Shown here: in pieces, positions 42,098 through 54,285 of the stretch
Position numbering within the stretch: position 1 is the stretch's first letter
Layout of the letters: the number at the start of each line of letters is the position of its first letter
DNA from: Cyanophora paradoxa
Lineage: Eukaryota > Glaucocystophyceae > Cyanophorales > Cyanophoraceae
Assembly (NCBI GenBank): GCA_004431415.1
Contig: QPMI01000453.1
Span: 62,001 to 126,000, forward strand
Reading direction: 5' to 3'
DNA: 64,000 nt
The notes under the pieces: generated by a model
The model's input: only the letters and a program-made list of their open reading frames with translations
Databases searched by the model: none
Told to the model about the DNA's origin: nothing
Made by a program: the position numbers and the translations under genes

Positions 42098-44773
42098 CTA
42101 TTCTATGCGTAGCTCCTTCTGGAAGCTGAGGAGCTGCCGCAGGAAGCCGCGGTTCGGCACGACGCTCGGCCGCCGCTGCAGAACTGCGAACGATGCCGTA
42201 CGCATACCAAGGTTAGCGGTATGATCAGCTTCGCGGATTAGCTTCTAGCTCAGTTGGTTAAATAGTTGAAGCTTCTAGCTAGCTAGTTAGTTAATCGTTA
42301 ATTGGTTGGTTATGCTTTAGTTAAGCTTAGCTTCTAGCCCAGTTAAATAATACTTCGTTCGCTCGCGCGCACCGTACTGGAGGGCCTGCTGGGCGGTGAG
42401 CTTCCGGACGCGCATGAGGTACGCCGCGACGATTGCCGCCGCGCGCGAGCGGCCTCCCCTGCGGGGGTAGGGGGGGTAAGTAAGTAAGCGAGAGCTCTAG
42501 GGGCGGTGAGCGAGAGGCGAAAGAGCGCTAGCTCGGTCCAGGGGGGCCCCCGCCGACGAAAAGATTAGGAAAGCCCCCGGCGAGGCGTGGCGGCCCTCGG
42601 CCCTCGGTCCCCGCCCCTCACGCTTGGGCCTCCGACTATCCAGAGGCATCCACCCCGGCCCCGGCCCGGGGGCGGAGAGCTTCATCTGAGTCCGAGGCGC
42701 GCGGACCTGCAGAAGACGAGCACGCGGCTCTCGGACACGTACGCCGCGTCGATGAAGTCTGGGCGCGAGGAGGGAGGCGCGGTCAGACTCAGCTGAGCCT
42801 GAGCTTAGGAGGCGCTCTTATCCTAAGCCTTGAGCTGAGGCTAAAGCTGAGGCTAGAGCTCGATCTGGGGAAGGGGGGGGGGGGAGGGGGGAGGGAGGGG
42901 GGGGCGAACCAAACGCCTGGGGCATGACGGCCCGCAAGTTGAAGCTGTCCGTGTCCATGATCTCCAGCGCCAGGTAGCTGTACCCTGGTGGGGAAAAAGT
43001 CGGATTCAAATTCAAATTCAAAAATTTAAATCTTCAAAGAGAGAAAGGCGTACCCTGCCGCTCGTAGGCCTGCCGGTCCGTGACGGTGTCCAGCGGGGCG
43101 CAGTTGAGGATGAAGCCGATGTCTGCGAACGAAGCAGCCCCGGGGCGGGGCGGGGCGGCAGACAGAGTCAGTCAACGAAGCAGCCCCGGGGCGGGGCGGG
43201 GCGGGGCGGGGCGGGGCGGGGCGGGGCTGCAGCTGCAGAGCCAGGCTGGGAGCGGGGAGCGTCGGAGGCTGAGCTAGGGCTTTTAGCTAAGGGGGGGGTA
43301 AGCAAGCTCAAGCAGGAGTAAGCTGAAGCTGAAGCGGGGGCGCGGGGCGCGGCGGAGGCTAAGAGCGAGAGCTAACTAAAGCTCGAGCAGAAGTAAGACT
43401 AAAGAGTACAGAAGGAAACTGAAGGCGCGGGGCGGGGCGGGGCGGGGGGTACCGGTGCGGCGGAGGGCGGCCATGTCCCGCGCGTCGGAGTCCGATCCGA
43501 GGAAGAGGAAGTTTCCGAGGATGGACGTCACGCCTGAAGCCGGGGTACGCGTAGTAAACCAAAGGGGAGGCTAAAGCGGGGCGAAGCTTTTATGGCCGAA
43601 GGTGTGTATGAACAGACGCGGGCGGGGTCGTACCGTCGGCCCGCGACGTGCGCGAGCCTCCGCCGGCCGCGCAGAGCTCCGCAAGCACGTCGACGTCTGC
43701 GCGGGGGCGAGGCGGGGCGGGGCGCGCGGATCAAATGTGGGATCGAATCCGCGCCGGGGACGCGGTCGCGGGCGGCGCCCGTTGCGGGCTGGGTTCGGCT
43801 CACCGCCCTCCTGAAGAACGCGAGCGCGAGAGAGAGTGAGCCGGCGGCGGCGGCGGGCGGGCGGGGTCGGGGCGGGCGGGCGGGCGGGCGGGCGGGCGAG
43901 ATCGAGGCACCTCGATCGGCTGCCTTGCGGGGTTCCTGCGGCGGCCGGCCGAGCGTGAGGCGGGGCGCGCGGTCGGATGGGGTGCGCCGCCACTCGCGCA
44001 CTGAGGGAGCGGCTCGGGTGCTTTGTTCATCGCCCACGGGAAGCACGATGCCGCGCGCTCGCTGAGGCGGGACCAGCACGTCTTGGACTGCGCAGGCGCC
44101 GGTGAGATCGCGATGTGTGCTTGCAGAACTCGCGTGCAAGCGGACCTTGAGCTGATCCATTACGTCGCTCTCGCCGCTCGGCGACGCCGCCTGCGACTGG
44201 TTCTGCCGACCCGAGTCGGGTGGCGGCGAGTCTGCGGGTGTCCGTTCTGCGCTGCTTGCGACACCGTTCGCATCTTCTGGCGCCGGAGCCGCTAGCTTAG
44301 CGCCGAGATTCAGCTTGGGCACGCCGGGCGCTGCAGGTGCTGTGGCGGGTGCGGGTTTCGTCTGGTTCTTCTCTGCGGCCGGCCCGGACCAGTCGTGCTG
44401 TTGCGAGAGCATCGCGACGGTCCACGCCGATCGCTCTCGCGCGTGAACCGCCGTAGTCCCGCTCGCGTGGTTCGAAACGTGTAGGGCACCGGGAGGCGCG
44501 CTTCCGCAACGCAGAGCCGGCAGAGTACGACGGATGACGACTACGGCTTCCTCGCGAGATCCAGCCGAGGCGACGAAGCGACCAAGCGCGCTGATTAAGT
44601 GTACCCCAATCGCGGCCGACTTGTCGCTGGAGTCGAAAGCTGGACCTCCGCGGGAGCTGGGAGAGGGCGATGACAGCGCGTCGTTGACGGCGGGATGGGA
44701 GCGGGGGCGTCCCAGCCGCAGCCGGAGGGTGCGCAGTGGTTGCTTAGCTAACCGGGTTGCCGTCCTGCCCATG
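42098..44773 (-). CDS. Dual-specificity protein phosphatase with long disordered N-terminus
   Basis: ATG 44773, TAG 42098-42100. Exon 1 (about 43915-44773) encodes some 285 residues rich in Ala, Pro, Ser and Thr. Short exons then build the phosphatase domain: DVDVLAELCAAGG; GVTSILGNFLFLGSDSDARD; DIGFILNCAPLDTVTDRQAY; GYSYLALEIMDTDSFNLRAV; FDFIDAAYVSESRVLVFC; and the active site RVLVFC/RGGRSRAAAIVAAYL, split by an intron. That is a CX5R loop with Phe in place of the usual His before Cys. It ends with LTAQQALQYV/LQRRPSVVPNRGFLRQ, matching the dual-specificity fold. It removes phosphate from Ser/Thr/Tyr in substrates unknown here. The start overlaps or abuts the divergent gene on the plus strand, so the N-terminus could be shorter. 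Confidence 0.85.
43860..43900. repeat. GGGC microsatellite
   Basis: gcgggcgggcgggcgggcgg-type run in the first phosphatase intron. A similar GGGGC run lies at 43188-43226. Confidence 0.7.
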
Positions 44774-44796
44774 ACGCCGTGGCCTGCTCTTGCGCA

Positions 44797-47700
44797 GCCC
44801 CGGTGGCCCAGGCGCTGCGGAGGAGCGCGCTGCCGCGGCAGCAGTCGCTCTTCTCCATCCCGGTCCCGCCCCAGGCCTTTGGCGACCAGCCCGAGGCGCC
44901 CACGGACGAGGAGATGAGGCTGCAGCGCAAGAGGGAGGTCGCGCGGCGATGGCGCCTCGCCGCCAAGGCCGTCCGGTTCGCCCGCTGACGGCCGCGCTGC
45001 CCCGCCCACACGCCCGCCCCGCGGTGCGTCACGCTGCGACGCAGGATGCGGCAGAGGCTGGAGGAAGTGGGGAAGGAAGAAGGCGCACGCCTGGCCGAGC
45101 TGGCGAGGAGCCACTCGCTCGCGCGCATTCTGAAGGCGCCGCAGCACAAGCCCAGCGTCAAGCTCATGCTCCAGGACTTGAAATTCAAACCCAAGCGCGC
45201 GGTAGCCCTCCAGGACCTCCTCGAAGCCTCCGACTCGCGTGCGGCGCCCCCCCCCCCCCCCCCCGCCCCCCCCGCCCCCCCCGCCCCCACCCCTTCCTCT
45301 CTACACCCACGCCCCACTCCGTACCCCCTTGACTTCGCTTGCTCCTCGCCCCGTCCGTAGCCGAGCAGCGCATGAAGATCGCGGAGCTTGGCGGCATACC
45401 CCTCCTCGCCCGCCTCGGAAGGGTGCGCCGCCGCCCCCCCCGCCCTTCCCCGGGGTACGCCCACTGACGCGGCGGGGTACGCGCACGCGCAGGACCCCGA
45501 GATCGGGCGCTCGCGGGCCGTCGTGCTGGCCCTCCTGCGCAACCTCACCCGCGACTCCGGTACCCCTCCACCCCCGCCCCCCCCCCTCCGATCCGGTACC
45601 CCTTGACCCCTCCCCCCCGATCCCCCGCAGCGCTGCTGGCGCAGAAGGCGGTGGTGGACGCGATCCGCATCGGCGAGATGATGGCCCTCGTCGAGCGCCG
45701 CGAGGTGAGAAGGAAAGAGAGAAATTCTAGAAAGCGTCTAATAGAAACCGTAGAAGCCGTCCTAGAGAGAAACCGTAGTATCCATCATAGAAAGCTCCAG
45801 CTGCGCTCAAGCACGGAGATGATGGCCCTCGTCGAGCGCCGCGAGGTGAGAGACCCTGACAGCCGTCTTAGAAAGCCCCAGCCCGGCTCCAGCCTAGCTG
45901 CAGCCGCCGCGCTGCGACCCCCTTACTCACTCATCCCATCCCGTCAAAGAAGGGAGCGGAGGGAGGCCTCTAGCTAGCTAGCGCTGTGCGCGCCTAGCCT
46001 AGCCTAGCCTAACCTAGCCCAGCTTCTCGCCTCCTGCGCCTCACTCTCCCCCCGCCCCTTCCTCACCGCCGCTTAGGACGGTGACCTGGATGAGTTCACC
46101 GCGGCATTCCAGGTGAGACTAAGGCGGACAGAAAGACAGAGGGCCCAGGGCAGCTCGGGCCGGGCGCGCCTGAGGCGGCGGTGAGACTTAAGGCGGACGG
46201 ACAGACAGGGGGCCCGGGGCAGCTCGGGCCGGGCGCGCCTGAGGCTGAGGCGGCGGCGCTCGCTCGGGCGCCGAGCGGGCGGGCGGGCGGCGCCGAACCT
46301 CACCTGAGCCTGACCTGACCTGACCTGACCTGAGCAGGTGGTTCTGAACCTGACAGCCCTGGACGCCATCGTCAAGCGCTACGTCGCCGAGGGGTACCAC
46401 AACGGTGAGGAGGAAGGGGAGGGGTACGGGGTCGATTGACTCAGTCGGTCCGCGCAGTGCTGTACGAGCACCTGTCGAACCCGTTCATCCAGAACCAGGT
46501 GCCCTGGCTCAGATCCGATCCGATCTGAGCTTTGAATGTGATCTGAGCCGGTCTGACCCGGGCCCGCCCCCCTCCCGGAGCAGTACCGGGAGACTCCGGC
46601 CGCGGTCCTCACGAACCTCTGCCGCGTACGCCCCGCCCCTTCCCCCCCCCTCCCCTACCCCCCTACCCCCGCCCCGCCCGGCAGCCAGCGCCTGCCCCTC
46701 CCCGATCGTGGCCGCTCATGAGGCGGGCCAGCTAGTCCCTCCCCCCCCCCCCCCCCCCACCCCACCCACCCCACCCCGCGTACGCCCCTCGAGACTAGCC
46801 TCGCCCCCGGTCCTCCTCACACTTCGTTCTCAAATCGATGTCATCTGAGACTCTCGTCTGAGCTTATTTCCTCCCCCCTCCCCTGCAGGTGGAGGCCGTC
46901 CACAAGTTCCTCAACGAGAAGGGGGAGCTCCCCAAGTGCCCCCTACCCCCCCACCTCAACTACTCCCCCCCGCCTCCCTGTTGACGCGTACCCCCATGCA
47001 CGCAGGTTCGTGCGGCAGCTGCTGACGCATCCGAGCGCGCGGATCCGCCTCAGCGGCGCCCGATGCGCCTTTCACCTCTCCAAGAACTGTGCGCGCGTAC
47101 CCCTCCCTCCCAAAACGGCGGGGAAGTAAGTTAGCTAGAGCTAGACGACGGGACACAACAACAAAGCCAAGACATCCTCAGAAGCACACTCCGCTCACTG
47201 CGCCGAAAGCTGACCGTCGCTTTCGGCGCAGTCCACATGGTGCAGGCACTCTTCAAGGTACCCTTGCTCGCCCTCATCCCCCTTATTTTTAGGCGCGCGT
47301 GCTGAGAGCTATTATATTATGGATTAGGCGCGGGTGCTGGAGGTACTCATCCCCGTCGCCGTGCCGCCGGCCGCGGAGGGGGAGGAGACCGGCGGCGTCG
47401 CGGCGGCCGCCCCGGCGGGCAAGGCCGACGGCGGCGGCGGCGAAGGCGGGAGCGGGAGCTCCCCCGACGCTCAGGTGAGCGATCGCGGGCGATCCTTTAA
47501 TCGTTCTAAGAACCTGATTGCTTAAATAAGCTCTAGCCCGAGCTGGCGGCCGGGGGGGGCGCCCCGCTTAGATCTCGATGCCCACTGGGCCCGAGCCCAC
47601 CGAGGTCGCTCACCTGAGTCTGAGCCTGAATTTGAATCTGAGCTCACCTGAGTCTGAACCCGCCCGCAGCTGCTTGGGGAGGTGCAGGCGGAGGCGCTCC

Positions 47701-50598
47701 GCGCCCTCGCCGTCTTCTCCGACTACGGTGAGACAGTTCTAGAGCCAGCTCGAGGTGGAAGGGCGCAGCGGAGGCCGCGTCTCTATCTTCCGAGACAGAG
47801 AGTGGGATTGGAACTCTTTGGGCCCTTCTCTTTCTCCTCCACCTCCTCTTCTCCCTTCGATTTCTCCACTGGGATTGAAGCTCAAGCGGGCCGGGGTACG
47901 GGCGCAGCGGAGTCGCACGACGTGCTGGTGCGGCGGGCGATCGCCGGCCTCGTCCGCCTCTCGAAGGTGAGAGAGAGAGAGAGAGAGACATGATAGCCGT
48001 CCCGTCGTCCCCGGGCTTCGCGCCCGACCCCCCCCCCCCCCCCCCCGCCCCCCGCCCCCTCCCCCCCCCCCCCCCTGCCGCTCTGACTCCGACGCGCCCC
48101 TCGCCCCCCGAAGAGGCCCAACCCGCTCTTCGCCCGCTCCGTCGCCTACGTCGTCGCCTCCCTCGCCCGCAACGGTGCGAACGAAGCGAGCGAACGAATA
48201 CGCGAACGATGAAGCCCTCCTTTGTTCCTCTTTTTCTTTCGTATTCGTTCATTCGTTCTTTTTTTCCAGGCAAGTACCGGGAGCGCGTGGCGGACGAGGG
48301 CGCGATGTTCCTGCTCCTCCCGTACGCCTCCCAGGAGCCCAAGAGCGCCGAGGACGTCAAGATCAAGGAGGCCTGTGCGTGCTCGAATGCCCTATCGCGA
48401 GTGCTCGAACGCGAATTCAATCCAAGGTAGATAGATAGATAGATCTAGATTATTTGATCCGGCCCAAACAAACTAAACTGAGCTAACCTAACCTTGCTCT
48501 GCTAAGCTCGTTCCTTCTAAGCCTTCATCTATCTAACCTTACCCTTCCTCGCCCAGGCGTGGCGGCGCTGTGGCCGGACGAGGCGCGGAAGAAGCAGCAG
48601 CGGATCCTGGACGGCCTGCGGGCGTCGGCGGCGAACAACCGGCGGCTCGTGCAGGAGGCCGAGGAGCGCATGCGCATGGAGGAGGTCCTCCGCGCCGCCG
48701 GCAAGGCGAGCGAGCCTGAGCTTCCTCTTTGTTTAGCTTTCTTAAGCTCTTGAGCTCTTTAAAGCTCTTGAGCTTTAATTTCAACGAATTCTAACATAGC
48801 TTGAGCTAGCGCTTGAGCTCCCTCTTTTATTAGATTCCAAATACCTAGCTTGCCGCTCCCGCTTAAGCTTTCCGTGCCGCCGGCAAGGCGAGCGAGCTTG
48901 AGCCTCCTCTTAAGCTTAAGCCTTTGACGCTCTTGAGCTCAAGCCTCTTTAAGCTCTTTAGCTCAAGCCTCCTAATTGTTCTATCTGGGAACCGAACCGT
49001 TTTGTTTGTTCTCCTCCGCGAGAGAACCGTTTGTTCTATCTGAGAACCGAACCGAACCCGTTCTTTAGCCGTCTTACTTCCGCTCCTTCTCGTGAGCCCC
49101 TCGCTCACCCCAATTCCCCCGCGCGCAGCCGATCCCGCGGACGAAGCCACGGGACCGCTGGCGCCGCGTGCTGCAGCTCCTGCGGGAGCACTGGGCGCAG
49201 GAGCGCCTGAACCGCGAGGTCGGCGAGGGCAAGGTCCGCTGTCTTCGGCCTCTTTGTTGTAAAGGCCCATCAAGGGTTATGTAATTACTAGTTGTGCTGG
49301 GTTTCTAGCTTTAATTTTCTTGCGCCCGCCGAATGGGCGATCACGAGATTCTCGGATTCTCACTCTCTTTCCCCCCTCAGGTCGTCGAGCTGCTGCAGGA
49401 GCGTGCCGACGAATACCGCTCCATGCTCCACGTACCCCCTCTCCTTTTTTGGTTCCTACTTACTGCTACGAGAGGCTTACGAGACTATTCTATTTTTAGA
49501 TGGAGGAGGACGCGAGGCAGGCGGAGCTGGCCGCGAGGCGCGCGCGGGCGATCAACGCCGACGGCGCCGCGGCGGGGCGCGCCGGCGCCCGCCGCGCCTC
49601 CTCCATCACTTCGTTCGCCGAGTACCGGTCGGCTTCCCTCCCCGGGCGAACGAAGGGCGGGGCCCTATCCCCCCGGCCCGCGGTACCCTCCACGGAGCCT
49701 TCCCCCTCTCGCCGCCTCCGCAAGCGGCCGACAGCAGTAGAAAGCCAGCCGGCCGCTGTGTTCCGCGGGTCGACCCGCATGGAGGAGATGGCACGGGCGG
49801 CATCCCGCGTGGGCCCGCGGGACCAGCCGCCGAGCCCGCCGCCCCAGCCGGGCCCCGACCCTTTTCAACAGTTCGTAGTAAACCCCTTCCTCTCCCACCG
49901 CGGCCCGCCCCAAGGGGGCATCCCTCACGGCCAGCGGCTCGCCCCCGCCCCCGGCCCCGCCCCCGCCCCCGCCCTCGCCCCTCACCCGCCCTCGGGACCG
50001 CCCGGGCTGCGCTTCCCCTCGCTCCCGCACACGGCGGCGCCCTCGGTCCTCGCGCGGGTCCTGGCCCCCGACGACCCCCTAGGCCTCCACCCCGAGTCCT
50101 GGCTCCAGCTCAAGGCACCGCCCCCGGCGCTCTCAAGCAGCGGCCGCTCCCCGCGCGAGTGCGTTCCAAAGTGCTTTTCCGCCCTCAAGCGCTTACGCGC
50201 GTCGCCGCAGCGCGTCGCCCATGCGGCAGCGCCCCGCGGCGGCGGATGGCGATCGCGAGGGGCGCCCCAGTGGGCTCCGCGTCGATCGCGAGGCGATCTG
50301 GGAAGGTGTGACCTGGCGCGGCCTGGGCGCCCGCGATCGAGTCCAAGGGGGGACTTTTGATCCCGCCGCTCCGAACTCGCCCCGGCCTCCGGACGCGCCC
50401 GCCCCCCCCGCCCCCCATGGCCAGCCGCAGCCGCCCCCCGCGCGAGGCCCGAAAGCGGACCCGGCCGGATCCGTACCCGCCTCGCCGCGGTCGCTGGGCC
50501 CCTTCGCGGCGGGGCGGCGGGCGCGGGTGGAGGAGATCAAGCTGCGGGCGCGGGGCGACCCCGCCGGCCTCGCCCCGCCCGCCCGCGTCCTCGCCTAG
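44797..50598 (+). CDS. Armadillo/HEAT-type helical repeat protein, function unknown (5' end unresolved)
   Basis: About 18 exons ending TAG at 50596-50598. After a basic coiled start (EEMRLQRKREVARRWRLAAK spliced to MRQRLEEVGKEEGARL) come many helical repeat pieces: QRMKIAELGGIPLLARLGR, SRAVVLALLRNLTRDS, ALLAQKAVVDAIRIGEMMAL, VVLNLTALDAIVKRYVAEGY, VLYEHLSNPFIQNQ, YRETPAAVLTNLCR, VEAVHKFLNEKGELPK, FVRQLLTHPSARIRLSGARC, EVQAEALRALAVFSDY, VRRAIAGLVRLSK, FARSVAYVVASLARN. These resemble ARM repeats. Long charged helices follow (EARKKQQRILDGLRASAAN, RDRWRRVLQLLREHW), then a Pro-rich tail. ARM repeats bind proteins; no specific partner can be named. The first acceptor is near 44796; the upstream exon would lie antisense to the phosphatase exon 1, or translation starts at ATG 44915. 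Confidence 0.75.
45674..45851 (+). repeat. Duplicated exon end (GEMMALVERRE) in the ARM gene
   Basis: Thirty-five bases including the donor GTGAGA (45674-45709) recur at 45815-45851 almost perfectly, 142 bp inside the intron. Confidence 0.92.
48693..48915 (+). repeat. Duplicated exon end with GC donor in the ARM gene
   Basis: The exon end coding RAAGK, followed by GCGAGCGAG, is found at 48693-48729 and again at 48875-48915 with minor changes. The apparent donor is GC in both copies. Confidence 0.85.
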
Positions 50599-51260
50599 CC
50601 TTGGCCTAGTGTGGCCCTCGCCCAAGGTAGCCTCGGTAGCAATGAATTAGTAACTTGCAAGTCGACAAGGCGATCGTCACAGCGTCCGACTGGTGCTTCC
50701 AGGCTTGATCAGTAAATTAAAGTTCAACGCTTGTCCATGGTCATGATCATGATCATGATGCCTCTTATCTAAAGTTCAAGCCTGCCAATACTAACTATAA
50801 TATATATAATATAACTATCATGAGCCTCGGAGGTTCAGCCTGGCAAGGCCTCTGAAGTTTCAAGTTTAAACTGAAATGTTCAAACCTGAAGAACGTATAC
50901 AGTGCCGCGCGCACGTGTGCTACGCGGCAGCTGCAGTGCTTCAGGCTTTTCATGATCCTCGGATCATGAAATCGATCATCATCGACATCACGGTGCAACA
51001 GTGGGGAGACACGTGGGGAGGGGGGCAACCCCTTTAATTTCCTGCCTGCAGCTGGCCGGACCTATTCGAGCAAATTTGTTTTATGAGACATACCATCACT
51101 ACAAGCGTTCGAAGCAGCGCTACAGCTGTACAGGCCCCGATTGAGGGTAAGGGGAGCAAAAAGAGGGTGCTGGAATGGGGGCGGGGGAGGTCGATAGGAC
51201 AATGGCAACCAAGCGAGGAGCCGGACGGGCCGGGGGTACAGCCGGGCTCGCCGGGTACGG
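50599..51260. other. Convergent intergenic stretch
   Basis: 662 bp between the ARM gene stop and the stop of the minus-strand acidic-tail gene. AT-richer centre with atgatcatgatcatgatcat (50741-50760). It must hold two 3' UTRs; no ORF is supported. Confidence 0.6.
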
Positions 51261-54200
51261 TTACAGCCACGCCGGGTCGCTGACCCCCGTCTGCTGGTTG
51301 CCCTGGTCTTGCGCCTGCGGGGTGCAAGGTCAAGAAGAGTTGGGGGGGAGAGGGATAGAGGGGGGTTGTACCGGCTCGGGAAGGTCCTGCATGACTCCGG
51401 ACTCGGCGTTGTTGCCCATCTGGTCGAAGTCCGCCATCCCTGTGGCCAACAAAAAGCGACTCAATCGAAAAAAGACTTTCTTCATCCATCCCGAATGAAT
51501 AATCGCGTACCCGAGTCGGCGTTGCCCCCAAGGGCGTCGAAGTCGACCATGTCGGCTCCCGGCTCGCCCGGGAGATCGCCCTCCAGGTCCCCGTGGTCCG
51601 GCTCGGGCTCGGGCTCGCGCCGCGCGTCGTCGTCCCCTGCAGAAGGAAAGGGAGGGGGAGGGAGGCGACCGATCAGATCAGCCATTCACGCTCCGCGGAA
51701 ACGAAAGAAGGGAGTAGCGGATCGGTGATGAGCGAACGGCAGCCTCGGTGGAACGGCTCGTTGGAGCCAGTGAGTGAGTTGGGAACAGACCAAAGGCCCA
51801 GAGGGGGCTCCCGCCGCCCCCCTTCCTCCCCTCCCCTCCCCCTCTATCGATCGGCGCCCGGCCCGACCCGTCCCGGCCCCACTCACCGCCCTCCTCCTCC
51901 TCCTCCTACAAATCAAAGAATCTAGACCTCATAATCATTAAGATCCGCTGATTGTTTCTAGTTCCTCTATGAGATCGCTATCTAGTTTCTAGTTGTTAGA
52001 GAGGCCCACCCACCCACTCGCGCACCGCCCTCCTCCTCCTCCTCGTCGCCGTCGTCGCCCGCCTCCTCGAGCTCCGCCGCCATCGCCGCCGCCATCCGCT
52101 CCTCGGCGCCCTCGTCGAAGGCCTGACGAGTAGTGAGGGAGAGAGGGGAGAGGAAGGAGGAGGGAGGGGTCGGACCTCCTCGTCCCCCCCCTCGTCGTCC
52201 AGCTCCTCCTCCAGCAGCTGCTGCTGCGCGTCCGCCTCCTGCGGACCGGAGCGGGAGGTCAGATCCATCGCGTTTGAGGAAGGATCTCTTGATCTTTCTA
52301 TCAACTACAGCTGAGGCCGGCCTCGACCCGGCCTAGAAATCAAAGGATCTTAAATCGAAATGATCTGAATTCGATCTATGGCATCGAATCTGGATGAGAT
52401 CGCATCCCAGCATATCGCGCACGTCGCCGAAGAGGTCGGCGCCGGCCTCGAGCTCGTCGAGCTCGTCGAGGTCGAAGTCGTCGTAGAGCTCCTCGAGGCC
52501 CGCCAGCTCCTCCCCCGCCGGCTGGTGCGCTGCGAACGAAGGAAAAGAGGGCGAAGGGGGCAGATCAAATCAGGGGTTGATTATGAAACTAGGACGCTCG
52601 CCATGAAGCCCGGAAGCTTAGAGGCTCAGAACAGATAATAACTAACTAACAGAGCTTGAGCCGCTGGCTTGTTTAAGAAGCTGCGCTGGCTTGAGGAGTG
52701 GGCCTTAAGTGGCTTGAGCTTGCGAGGCGCTTGAGGGGGCGCGCTGGTGAGGTAGTTCGCCTGGAAGGGGAAGGGCGCCAGTGGGTCTTAAAGAACTTAA
52801 AAAAAGCTAAGCGGCGCCCGGCCGGCTAATCAAACAGGCCTAGAGGCGCTGGATCGAATCCTTAGAAGATGAAGAAGCTCAGAAGGTAGAGGGGGGGGCG
52901 CTGTATTAACATTGGATGCTGGATTGGACACTTAAGAGGCGCTTAAGTACAAGGGGGCGCACTGGTGAGGTAGTTCAGTTGGAAGGGGAGGGGCGCCAGC
53001 GGGTCCGCCGTCGCCGCCCCGCCGGCGAGCACCCAGCAGCGCACACTGCTCCTGAAGCCCTGGATTCGAGGGAGATATCAGACCGGAGCTTTCAGAGGTT
53101 CGGGGGGGGGCGGGTGGGGGGTGGCGAGGGGGGGGGGGAGGGGTGGGGGGGGGTGGGGGGGGGATGGGGAGTTGGGGGAGGGGGAAAGGGCTGGGCTCCG
53201 AGGAGCTTACGGACGAAACGGGATTAAAGAGACCGGCTGGCGCTAGGATCGGAATCGCAACGCGCCGGCGCGCCGGGGCGGGGAGAGGGGGGGGTAGGGG
53301 GTAGGGGAGGGGATGGGGGGGGGATCAGGAGGATCGGATCGAATCACGGCGAAGACACGCTCGGCGGGGAGGGGGGGGGGGGGGAGGGGGTGCGGAGGGC
53401 GCACCGGGGGCGTCGCCTGCAGGAGGAAGCGGCCGCGGGGCGAGTCCCGGTCGCGGGGCGCCTCCAGCAGGTCGATGGGTACCGGGAGCGTGACCTGTGT
53501 TCGGATTTGAAAATTTGAATTCGAGTTCGGAGTCGGAAATGCTGTACCTCCCCGTAGTGGTCCGTTGTCCCGTGGAAGCGCTGGTGCTCTTCGCCATGCA
53601 AAACGACCTGTTTCAAATTCGAATTCGAATTCGCATTCGAATTCGAGATCAAATCTTCGAACCGACCTGGGCGCCGCGGAGCGGGGATTTCAAATCCGCG
53701 TCGTAGATTCGGAAGAGCGCCGGGACGCAGTCCATTAAGACCTTGCACACCGTCGTCTTGCCCTAAGAAGAGAGGCGAGCGGAGCGAGTGAGTAAGAAAG
53801 AAGAGAAGCGAGCAGAGGGCGAGGGCGCTCGCACCGGCAGGACCTGCGTCTGCTTCTTGAGGTACGGCTGGCCCCGCCAGGAGATCGCCACCGTCTTGCG
53901 CCCCGGCCGCAGCCCCGCGAACGGGAATTTGTCCGTGCCCTTCACCAGCGCTGCGGGAGGCTCAGCGCGGCGCCGGCGGATCGCTGGAGAGCCGCGGCGC
54001 GCGGGCGGACCTTCTTCGGCGCCCTGCTCATCGTAGACTGCCCGGGGCGTCAGCGCGGCGGCCCGGCGGAGCGCACGAGCGCCTGGCGAGCGCACCGATG
54101 ATGTGCTCGATGGCGTTCTGCACGTCCTTCGCCCGGATTGTGTGCTGCACCTGCGGGGCGCCTCAGGCCGAGGCCGCGGGCGGAGCTGGGGTTCGGACCT

Positions 54201-54285
54201 TGACAAGCAAGTTCCCTGTGCTCCTGTCGAGCTGCGTGGGCGTCGAGAAGAAGGATTTGACCTCCTTGACGACTTTGCGGATCAT
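51261..54285 (-). CDS. Unidentified protein: conserved-looking globular N-terminus and long acidic C-terminus
   Basis: ATG 54285 (MIRKVVKEVKSFFSTPTQLD...), TAA 51261-51263; about 11 exons. N-terminal exons read VQHTIRAKDVQNAIEHIIG, ALVKGTDKFPFAGLRPGRKT, VAISWRGQPYLKKQTQVLP, GKTTVCKVLMDCVPALFRIY, DADLKSPLRGAQ, VVLHGEEHQRFHGTTDHYGE and VTLPVPIDLLEAPRDRDSPR. Then DPLAPLPFQLNYLT joins acidic exons (GLEELYDDFDLDELDELEAG, LLEEELDDEGGDEE, AELEEAGDDGDEEEEE). The tail ends in two similar short units (MVDFDALGGNADS, MADFDQMGNNAES) and PAWL. I do not recognise the family. The acidic stretches are of the kind seen in histone or RNA-polymerase-binding proteins, but that is only analogy. Divergent from the TRP gene. 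Confidence 0.65.
52732..53005 (-). repeat. Duplicated exon end (PLPFQLNYLT) in the acidic-tail gene
   Basis: The exon end plus GTGCGCC donor at about 52953-53005 is repeated at 52732-52788 with several changes, about 218 bp further into the intron. Confidence 0.8.

Noticed and set aside
43528-43910. Left part of the 539-codon minus-strand frame
   Set aside because: Runs through introns of the phosphatase; the domain exons there use other frames.
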